A stretch of DNA of 5,052 nt from Lactobacillaceae bacterium UBA639 (GTDB taxonomy: Bacteria; Bacillota; Bacilli; Lactobacillales; Lactobacillaceae), in the NCBI GenBank assembly GCA_002299975.1, contig DBOT01000039.1, forward strand, positions 367 to 5,418, written 5' to 3'. Shown here one piece after another: positions 1 to 5,052 of the stretch. A program made the position numbers and the translations under genes. The notes under the pieces were generated by a model, which ran no database searches, had not been told where the DNA came from, and saw nothing but the letters and a program-made list of their open reading frames with translations. Every line of letters begins with the position of its first letter. Position 1 is the stretch's first letter.

Positions 1-581
1 TAACGAAGGGACAGGTCCTCCAGTTCCCACTTGATCGTGCTAATCCCCAACCGGTCTGCAATTGGGGCATAGATCTCCAGGGTTTCGTTGGAAATTCGCC
101 GTTGCTTATCTGGCCGCAGATGCTGCAGAGTCCGCATATTGTGCAGCCGATCAGCCAGTTTGACGATCATCACCCGGATATCCTTCGACATTGCCAGGAG
201 AAGCTTCCGGTGGGTCGCCGCCATCTGCTCACGGTTGGACTTATAGTGAATTTTACCCAGTTTGGTATCGCCATCGACAATCATGGCAATGGTTGGTCCG
301 AACAATTCCTTGATATCGCCCAGCGTGGCACCGGTATCTTCGGCAATGTCGTGCAGGTAGCCCGCGCAAACCGTTTCCGGATCCATCTGGAGGTTGGCCA
401 GGATACCAGCAACTTGAATCGGGTGGATAATGTATGGCTCACCTGATTTACGCCGTTGATCATGATGACAGATTGCGGCAAAGCGGTAGGCCTTCTCGAC
501 CAATGCCACGTGTTCATCATTCATATAGGAAGAAACCATCTTGCGCACATCTTCGTGTGTTAACTCTTTAACTTGTGACAT
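1..581 (-). CDS. rel: Rel, bifunctional (p)ppGpp hydrolase/synthetase, N-terminal part (3' end outside window)
   Basis: Rel makes and destroys the alarmone (p)ppGpp and so controls the stringent response in the cytoplasm. Only the first 193 codons are present; the family is about 740 residues, so the synthetase, TGS and ACT domains lie beyond the left edge. I translated this frame by hand and it is open throughout. The visible part is the HD hydrolase domain. His53, His77-Asp78 and Asp144 fit the metal ligands of streptococcal Rel at the same numbers. The HDIAEDT motif supplies Glu81-Asp82, and RRKSGEPYIIHP and KLADRLHNMRT are also present. The end (ETLEIYAPIADRLGI, then WELEDLSLRY) is the usual link towards the synthetase domain. 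The ATG at 581-579 is chosen because AAGGGGG (589-595) sits 7 bases upstream. It follows the membrane gene by 23 bases and is probably cotranscribed with it. Hydrolase residues look intact; synthetase activity cannot be judged here. Confidence 0.95.
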   Translation of the reverse strand, partial: MSQVKELTHEDVRKMVSSYMNDEHVALVEKAYRFAAICHHDQRRKSGEPYIIHPIQVAGILANLQMDPETVCAGYLHDIAEDTGATLGDIKELFGPTIAMIVDGDTKLGKIHYKSNREQMAATHRKLLLAMSKDIRVMIVKLADRLHNMRTLQHLRPDKQRRISNETLEIYAPIADRLGISTIKWELEDLSLR

Positions 582-604
582 TATCAGTCCCCCTTCGGTC
601 AAAA

Positions 605-937
605 TTATTGCTGCTGACTAGCCCAGGACAGGTAGCTTACAGCCCAGTATGCTGGTGCAAAGTAGTAAGTATAGTGTGGCATAAAGAAATAGGCTGCTAA
701 CAAGAACAGTAGTGGGAAAATCAACAGATTAAAGACTCTTTGTTGACGCCGGGCAACATGAACGCCGATCCAGATGCTATAGATTCCGTTAATAATCAAT
801 AGGAACCAAACAACCCAGTGCACGCGGGTCAGCATGGGAATCCGATCCGTCAATACGGGAACTAACATCCCAAAAACGACTCCAAGAATCCAGAGCAGTT
901 TATCAAACGTTTGCCATTTGCTTTTAAAGATTGCCAT
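605..937 (-). CDS. Small multi-span membrane protein of unknown function
   Basis: I do not recognise this 110-residue protein. It is strongly hydrophobic, with about four probable membrane segments near residues 13-30, 40-62, 68-86 and 89-105. The basic stretches KSK (residues 5-7) and ARRQQR (62-67) would place the N terminus and the central loop inside the cell by the positive-inside rule. The last third is rich in Tyr, Phe and Trp, and the protein ends in QQQ. No catalytic motif or signal peptide is visible. The ATG at 937-935 has AAGGTG (945-950) 7 bases upstream. It sits between rsmE (72 bases upstream) and rel (23 bases downstream) on the same strand, so it is probably cotranscribed with rel, perhaps from a promoter in the rsmE gap. 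The open frame, ribosome site and operon position support a real gene; function is unknown. Confidence 0.8.
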   Translation of the reverse strand: MAIFKSKWQTFDKLLWILGVVFGMLVPVLTDRIPMLTRVHWVVWFLLIINGIYSIWIGVHVARRQQRVFNLLIFPLLFLLAAYFFMPHYTYYFAPAYWAVSYLSWASQQQ

Positions 938-984
938 TTTTCAACACCTTAACTATCTATTTTCACTTTTTGTTGATTTTTCTA

Positions 985-1013
985 ATTGTATCACAATCCT
1001 GAATAATCATTAA
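985..1013 (-). promoter_or_regulatory. Possible internal promoter upstream of the membrane gene and rel
   Basis: On the minus strand the sequence TGATACAAT gives an extended -10 (TACAAT, 985-990, one mismatch to TATAAT, with TG one base upstream). A weak -35, TTAATG (1008-1013), lies 17 bases away and overlaps the rsmE stop codon. Transcription would start near 978, leaving a leader of about 40 bases that contains the ribosome site of the membrane gene. The -10 is embedded in a perfect dyad, ATTGT-ATC-ACAAT (985-997). Only three of six -35 positions match, so activity would depend on the extended -10. Confidence 0.45.
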
Positions 1014-1762
1014 CGATGATTAACTGCCAGTTCACTAGCGTAGGAAACCGCCGCTAGGAAGTACAGCGGTGCCGTTTCCGTCCGTAAGATCCGAGGACCC
1101 AAGCCAACCGGGATTACCCCAGCCTTTTGCATCTGCTCAACTTCCTGGCTAGTCAGGCCACCCTCAGGGCCAAAGACCGCCACCAGCGATTGTCCGGGGG
1201 TCATCTTGGTCAATACCTGATGAAGGGCACTGGTTTCACCCTGCTTAGCTGACTCCTCCCAAGCAACAACCCGCTGATCAGCTGGGTTATCGACCAGGGC
1301 CGTTGTCAGGTCAGGCGAATAGGTAACTTGCGATTGACGATTACGGTGGGATTGTTCTGCCGCCCCATCAGCAATCTTTTGCAGGCGCGCCAGCTTTTTA
1401 GCCTGTTTCTGCTTAGCCCAGTGGCTGATTGAACGCGCCGATTCAAAGAAGACGATCTTGTCGGCGCCCAATTCAGTTGCCTTTTGAACAATCATCTCCG
1501 GTTTCTCCTTGGTCTTGGGAAGTCCACAAAGGAGGGTGACCCGCAGTGGTAACTCACTATTCCGGTCAAGGTCCTTCACGATCTTGACCCGGGCCGGTGC
1601 TGTTGCCGTCACCGTCGCCAGATATACCCGGTGATCGGCAAGTACCACTTCCACTTGGCTACCTGGCTGAGCACGCATGACAGTGATCAGGTGGTGGGCA
1701 ATATCCTTAGGCAGCTCAAATTCTTTCGGACTAGCTGGCTGGTCAACAAAATAACGCTGCAT
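1010..1762 (-). CDS. rsmE: 16S rRNA (uracil(1498)-N(3))-methyltransferase RsmE
   Basis: RsmE methylates N3 of U1498 in 16S rRNA using S-adenosylmethionine, on the small subunit near the decoding centre. The 250 residues match the family's usual length. Residues 1-70 form the PUA-like RNA-binding domain and the rest is the SPOUT methyltransferase. Visible family signatures are CGLPKTKEKPEMIVQKATELG (79-99), the AEQSHR stretch (135-140), GPEGGLT (198-204) and GLGPRILRTETA (220-231); the last two build the trefoil-knot cofactor pocket. The ATG shares its first base with the prmA stop (TAATG). GGAGG (1773-1777) inside the prmA end lies 10 bases upstream, so translation is probably coupled to prmA. 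The pairing with prmA is common in Firmicutes. The next gene starts 72 bases downstream. Nothing is missing from the catalytic motifs. Confidence 0.96.
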   Translation of the reverse strand: MQRYFVDQPASPKEFELPKDIAHHLITVMRAQPGSQVEVVLADHRVYLATVTATAPARVKIVKDLDRNSELPLRVTLLCGLPKTKEKPEMIVQKATELGADKIVFFESARSISHWAKQKQAKKLARLQKIADGAAEQSHRNRQSQVTYSPDLTTALVDNPADQRVVAWEESAKQGETSALHQVLTKMTPGQSLVAVFGPEGGLTSQEVEQMQKAGVIPVGLGPRILRTETAPLYFLAAVSYASELAVNHR

Positions 1763-2724
1763 TATTCTTCATCCTCCGCTGGCTTATGGGCAATAATCCC
1801 GTGCCAATCACCCATCTTGGTTTCACTATCTATGACAAAGGACTGGTCTAACATCTTCTGTCGAACCATAGCGGCCTTATCATCAATGATCCCCGAGGCC
1901 AGGAAGTAGCCACCCGGCTTTAGGTTGGCAAAGGCCTGCGGAATCAGCGGCACAATGATCTCTGCCAGGATGTTGGCAACCACCACGTCAACCTGCGTAT
2001 GAATACCGTCGAGGAGGCTGTTGACGCCCACCTTGACGTCCTTGGCTACAGGGTTGAGGTCCAGGTTCTTCTGGGCCGACCGCACCGCCACTTCATCGAT
2101 ATCGTAGGCTTGAACATCGCCAGCCCCCAACTGCTTAGCGGCAATGCTCAAGACCCCGGAGCCTGTTCCAACATCAATCAATGACTCGCCACCACGGATG
2201 ACATTTTCCAGCGCCTGCAACATCAATTTAGTTGTCGGGTGTGTTCCCGTTCCGAAGGCCATCCCTGGATCCAATACCAGGAGCTTTTCTTGCTTCTGCG
2301 TTGGCTGGTAGTCCTCCCATTGGGGAACAATCGTCAGTTCGTTGGTTACTCGCAACGGGTGGTAATATTTCTGCCAGACCGTTGCCCACTGTTGATTATC
2401 AACCACCGAAGACGTTACTTCATCATCCCCAGGGTTCAGGCCATAGTCATGTAGTTTGGCAACCCGTTGCCGAATCGTTGGTAACAACTCGGGAACAAAG
2501 GTGTTTGCAGGGAAGTAGCCGGTTACTGCCGCTCCCGAAGTACGGTGCGGAATGGTGGCCGGATCAACGATCTCACCATGTTCCCCATATTTTCCCGGCT
2601 TGAGGTTGGCAAAGTCAGCGGCGTCATCAATCTGAACACCCTGGGCACCCTCGTCGGTTAAAATGTAGCTGACCGCCTCAACGGCCTCGCTAGACGTAAT
2701 CACTGTTACTGCTGTCCAATCCAC
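1762..2724 (-). CDS. prmA: Ribosomal protein L11 methyltransferase PrmA (GTG start)
   Basis: PrmA trimethylates ribosomal protein L11 with S-adenosylmethionine. The 320 residues are a normal length. An N-terminal substrate-recognition domain (about 1-100) leads to the linker motif WQKYYHP (117-123). The Rossmann-type methyltransferase follows: [15 protein letters not shown] (151-165), motif [14 protein letters not shown] (184-196), acidic AYDID (206-210) for the cofactor ribose, NILAEI (251-256) and [13 protein letters not shown] (268-280). The start is GTG at 2724-2722. It is chosen because AAGGAGGA (2731-2738) sits 6 bases upstream and because the resulting N terminus, DWTAVTV followed by SSEAVEAVS, resembles other PrmA proteins. 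Its stop overlaps the rsmE start by one base. It lies 65 bases after the upstream unknown gene and probably shares that gene's promoter, since I see no promoter in the gap. Confidence 0.96.
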   Translation of the reverse strand: MDWTAVTVITSSEAVEAVSYILTDEGAQGVQIDDAADFANLKPGKYGEHGEIVDPATIPHRTSGAAVTGYFPANTFVPELLPTIRQRVAKLHDYGLNPGDDEVTSSVVDNQQWATVWQKYYHPLRVTNELTIVPQWEDYQPTQKQEKLLVLDPGMAFGTGTHPTTKLMLQALENVIRGGESLIDVGTGSGVLSIAAKQLGAGDVQAYDIDEVAVRSAQKNLDLNPVAKDVKVGVNSLLDGIHTQVDVVVANILAEIIVPLIPQAFANLKPGGYFLASGIIDDKAAMVRQKMLDQSFVIDSETKMGDWHGIIAHKPAEDEE

Positions 2725-2730
2725 TTAAAA

Positions 2731-2738
2731 TCCTCCTT
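2731..2738 (-). promoter_or_regulatory. Ribosome binding site that fixes the prmA GTG start
   Basis: AAGGAGGA is a near-perfect complement to the 3' end of 16S rRNA. It lies 6 bases before the GTG at 2724-2722. No ATG near this site would give the family N terminus, so it decides the start. Confidence 0.85.
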
Positions 2739-2789
2739 AAATAATAAAATCGCGGCCAAAAGTAATGGTCACGATAGTTCTACGATCAC

Positions 2790-3131
2790 CTATTCCGCGT
2801 CATCATCATCGGCACGTGATCGTTCATTTTCCCGCCGTTTTTCCTTCTCCATATGGTGCTTCAGGTAGTCGATCAAGTCGGCCTCGGTCAGGAAAATCCG
2901 CGGGTGATGTTGATGATGAAGTCGGACGTCGATTTCGTTGATCTTCAATCGGCCAGTCCAGGTATGGGAATACCGAATGATTACCCGATTATTTAGCCTG
3001 TGTTTACCAAACCGAAAGACATAGACGTGCTGTGGCGTCATCATTGGACGAATGTACTCTTTTTTATACATTAAATCATTCTCACGCATAAACTGCTTCG
3101 TTCGATTCAGAATGGTAACCACCTCCTCCAT
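2790..3131 (-). CDS. Conserved-looking hypothetical protein, first gene of the prmA-rsmE-rel cluster
   Basis: I do not recognise a family for this 113-residue protein. It is predicted soluble, with no signal peptide or membrane segment. The N-terminal part is helical and basic. Residues about 29-75 look like a compact beta-rich core (HVYVFRF, NNRVIIRYSHTW, RLKINEIDVRL) ending in a histidine cluster, HHQHHP (72-77). A charged helix rich in Lys, Arg and Glu follows, and the protein ends with an acidic DDDDAE tail. The ATG at 3131-3129 is the only standard start before the upstream in-frame stop. It has no ribosome site in front; instead GGAGGAGGT covers codons 2-4. It begins about 30 bases after a strong predicted promoter start and precedes prmA by 65 bases. 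Position suggests a ribosome- or RNA-related role, but that is association only. Confidence 0.75.
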   Translation of the reverse strand: MEEVVTILNRTKQFMRENDLMYKKEYIRPMMTPQHVYVFRFGKHRLNNRVIIRYSHTWTGRLKINEIDVRLHHQHHPRIFLTEADLIDYLKHHMEKEKRRENERSRADDDDAE

Positions 3132-3142
3132 CGTATATTCGC

Positions 3143-3154
3143 GGCTAGTTAGCC
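3143..3154. repeat. Short perfect palindrome in the leader of the minus-strand operon
   Basis: GGCTA-GT-TAGCC is a 5-bp inverted repeat with a 2-base centre. It lies between the predicted transcription start (near 3162) and the ATG of the unknown gene. A 2-base loop is too tight for a good RNA hairpin, so if it matters it is more likely a protein-binding site. A short dyad like this can occur by chance. Confidence 0.35.
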
Positions 3155-3168
3155 ATTTAGATAACTAT

Positions 3169-3197
3169 ATTTTATCACAAGGTTAAGAAAGTGCCAA
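3169..3197 (-). promoter_or_regulatory. Main promoter of the minus-strand cluster (unknown gene, prmA, rsmE and probably rel)
   Basis: Minus strand: -35 TTGGCA (3192-3197, one mismatch to TTGACA), a 17-base spacer, and -10 TAAAAT (3169-3174, one mismatch) preceded by TG to make an extended -10 (TGATAAAAT). Transcription would start near 3162, about 30 bases before the first ATG. This is the best-matching -35/-10 pair I found in the window. It lies back to back with the plus-strand promoter of the 58-codon gene. Confidence 0.75.
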
Positions 3198-3214
3198 AGT
3201 TTAATTCTTCTCCT

Positions 3215-3243
3215 TTTCCTACATTAATATTAAGTGGTATACT
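3215..3243 (+). promoter_or_regulatory. Promoter of the 58-codon small membrane gene
   Basis: Plus strand: extended -10 TGGTATACT (TATACT at 3238-3243) with a weak -35 TTCCTA (3215-3220) at a 17-base spacer. The start would be near 3250, and GGAGGA (3263-3268) follows before the ATG at 3274. It is divergent from the minus-strand promoter, whose -35 ends 18 bases away, so the two could share regulation. Confidence 0.55.
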
Positions 3244-3273
3244 GCTGACAATCTTATTATATGGAGGAAAACA

Positions 3274-3450
3274 ATGGGTATCTTAATAACGTTACTCGTT
3301 CTGTGGCTCCTATGGAAATTAGGGGTTTTCACCCTTAAGATTATCGGGATCCTCTTCCTGGTACTATTAGTTGGTGCCCTCGTTCACGTCTTACTTTGGC
3401 CGATGATCGTGGTCGCTCTCTTGGTAGCCGGTTATGGGGCCCTCAACTAA
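3274..3450 (+). CDS. 58-residue hydrophobic small membrane protein
   Basis: This short frame is supported by a strong ribosome site (GGAGGA, 3263-3268) 5 bases before the ATG and by a promoter-like extended -10 upstream. The product is almost wholly hydrophobic (Leu, Val, Ile, Gly, Trp) with only two lysines (15 and 22) and one histidine (38). It reads as two or three membrane segments, about residues 2-14, 23-42 and 43-57, the latter two separated by a WP kink at 42-43. It ends in AGYGALN and a TAA stop. There is no cleavable signal, lipobox or catalytic motif. It stands alone between the divergent prmA cluster and ldh, with no clear terminator after it, so some transcripts may run into ldh. 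I do not recognise a family. A membrane-stress, toxin-like or envelope role would be speculation. Confidence 0.72.
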   Translation: MGILITLLVLWLLWKLGVFTLKIIGILFLVLLVGALVHVLLWPMIVVALLVAGYGALN

Positions 3451-3497
3451 AAGATTTACTAAATTCATCTAAACTTTTTTAACAAAATTGAATCTTA

Positions 3498-3525
3498 TTT
3501 CACAAATTTATAGCTTTTTTCACAA
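3498..3525 (+). promoter_or_regulatory. Two TTTCACAA direct repeats, candidate Rex half-operators
   Basis: TTTCACAA occurs at 3498-3505 and again at 3518-3525, exactly 20 bases apart, about two helical turns. The second copy ends 7 bases before the ldh -10. TTCACAA is the right half of the Rex consensus TTGTGAA-N4-TTCACAA; Rex is a repressor released by NADH and controls lactate and alcohol dehydrogenases in many Gram-positives. The left halves are poor: at the first site only TTG (3488-3490) fits. This could therefore be a degenerate Rex pair or another regulator's direct-repeat site. Confidence 0.5.
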
Positions 3526-3529
3526 GGAA

Positions 3530-3538
3530 TGCTATAAT
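3530..3538 (+). promoter_or_regulatory. ldh promoter, extended -10
   Basis: TGCTATAAT combines a consensus TATAAT (3533-3538) with TG one base upstream. No good -35 is found at 16-18 bases (3510-3515 reads ATAGCT), so the extended -10 probably carries recognition. Transcription would begin near 3545, giving a leader of about 55 bases before the ATG at 3599. Confidence 0.75.
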
Positions 3539-3595
3539 CGAATATGAGAGGAAATTCTCAAAATAGCACATATAGGATGAAAGGGAGACTGTTAA

Positions 3596-4572
<977 letters not shown>

Positions 4573-4586
4573 ATACCTAATCCGTT

Positions 4587-4619
4587 AAAGCGGCTGGTCA
4601 GCTGACCGGTCGCTTTTTT
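4587..4619 (+). terminator. Rho-independent terminator of ldh
   Basis: AAAGCGGCTGGTC (4587-4599) pairs with GACCGGTCGCTTT (4604-4616) over 13 positions, two of them G-T wobbles, with the 4-base loop AGCT. A run of six T (4614-4619) follows. It starts 25 bases after the ldh stop. On the opposite strand the stem is followed only by TTTAACGG, so it is not bidirectional. Confidence 0.92.
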
Positions 4620-4638
4620 CGTTTAAGAAAGGCAAATC

Positions 4639-5025
4639 ATGAAAGCATTATCGATTCAGTCCGATTATGTAATGGATATCTTTAAGGGAACCAAAACGAT
4701 CGAATACCGTAGCTGGTCAACCAACTACCGGGGTGATCTCCTGATCTGCGGTACCGCCAAAAAGATTCACGGTGGCGTTCCCGGCTATGCTACCTGCGTC
4801 GCCAAGATTGTGGGGATTGAACAGTATGGGGAGCGTGATTACGGCTGGCAACTGGCGCCCTTTGGTCCTAACGGTTCCTATTGGATTAACCCCCTCCCCG
4901 TCAAAGGTCAACTAGGCCTCTTCAACGTCGATGACCAGTTGATTGTTCCGGCGCCGATTACCGGCCCCAATGATCCAGGTGCCGAGCGTTGGTTTAACCA
5001 GGTTATCGCCCCATTGGTCTACTAA
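4639..5025 (+). CDS. ASCH-domain protein (putative RNA-binding)
   Basis: ASCH domains are PUA-like beta-barrels linked to RNA binding; the substrate of this 128-residue protein is unknown. The N terminus carries the family hallmarks: MKALSI, GTKTIEYRSW (17-26), then YRGDLLICGTAK (30-41), with Lys19, Glu22, Arg24, Arg31 and Gly32 lining the expected groove. A later segment (WINPLPVKGQLGLFNVDD) is also typical of small ASCH proteins. In E. coli YqfB, an ASCH N4-acetylcytidine amidohydrolase, Lys21 and Thr24 are catalytic; by my alignment Lys19 is kept here but Glu22 replaces the threonine, so that activity cannot be assumed. The ATG has AGAAAGG (4626-4632) 6 bases upstream. It starts 20 bases after the ldh terminator with no clear promoter, so it may rely on read-through. 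Codons here are GC-richer (GCC, GGC, CCC) than in ldh, as expected for modest expression. Confidence 0.85.
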   Translation: MKALSIQSDYVMDIFKGTKTIEYRSWSTNYRGDLLICGTAKKIHGGVPGYATCVAKIVGIEQYGERDYGWQLAPFGPNGSYWINPLPVKGQLGLFNVDDQLIVPAPITGPNDPGAERWFNQVIAPLVY

Positions 5026-5052
5026 AATGCTGAGAGCGTAAAATATTTTGTG

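Noticed and set aside
102..446. Plus-strand open frame opposite rel
   Set aside because: It is antisense to the conserved HD domain of rel, which reads intact on the minus strand; no ribosome site and no recognisable product.
2232..2603. Plus-strand open frames opposite prmA
   Set aside because: They are complementary to conserved PrmA motifs and their products look random; shadows of prmA coding bias.
2725..2789. Separate promoter or terminator between the unknown gene and prmA
   Set aside because: The gap shows only the repeated CGAT and the prmA ribosome site; no -35/-10 pair or GC-rich stem was found.
3451..3520. Possible terminator of the 58-codon gene at the T-runs
   Set aside because: The only complementary arms (AAGATT at 3451-3456, AATCTT at 3491-3496) are 6 bases apart by a 34-base AT-rich loop and are not followed directly by a T-run.
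3546..3559. Leader hairpin GAGA...TCTC before ldh as a riboswitch or RNA control element
   Set aside because: Only four base pairs plus a wobble; the leader is too short (about 55 bases) and unstructured for a known riboswitch.
5026..5052. AT-rich tail with AAAATATTTT as a promoter of a following gene
   Set aside because: Too little sequence to judge; no paired promoter elements or gene start are visible within the window.

Overview
The window reads as chromosomal core DNA of a low-to-mid GC Gram-positive lactic acid bacterium of the Lactobacillaceae. I infer this from the L-lactate dehydrogenase sequence, the GGAGG-type ribosome binding sites, the extended -10 promoters and the prmA-rsmE-rel gene order. 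Limosilactobacillus or a close relative is my best guess, but the species cannot be fixed from sequence alone.

Minus strand, 3197 down to 1: a strong promoter (3169-3197) leads into an unrecognised 113-codon gene. It is followed by prmA (ribosomal protein L11 methyltransferase, GTG start), rsmE (16S rRNA m3U1498 methyltransferase, overlapping prmA by one base), a 110-codon membrane protein, and the first 193 codons of rel, the bifunctional (p)ppGpp hydrolase/synthetase, which runs off the left edge. A second possible promoter (985-1013) lies between rsmE and the membrane gene and could drive the membrane gene and rel separately. The cluster joins ribosome modification to the stringent response.

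Plus strand, 3238 to 5025: a divergent promoter serves a 58-codon hydrophobic small protein. Next comes ldh, with its own extended -10 promoter and two TTTCACAA repeats 20 bases apart. These repeats match the half-site of the NADH-sensing repressor Rex. A clear intrinsic terminator follows ldh, and 20 bases after it starts a 128-codon ASCH-domain protein with no evident promoter of its own.

I see no mobile element, CRISPR array, tRNA or rRNA. No stretch longer than about 150 bases lacks a gene. I found no convincing novel multi-gene system. The points worth a second look are regulatory (Rex-like half-sites, the shared minus-strand promoter core, a palindrome over the ldh stop codon), an odd translation start, and two uncharacterised small membrane proteins.
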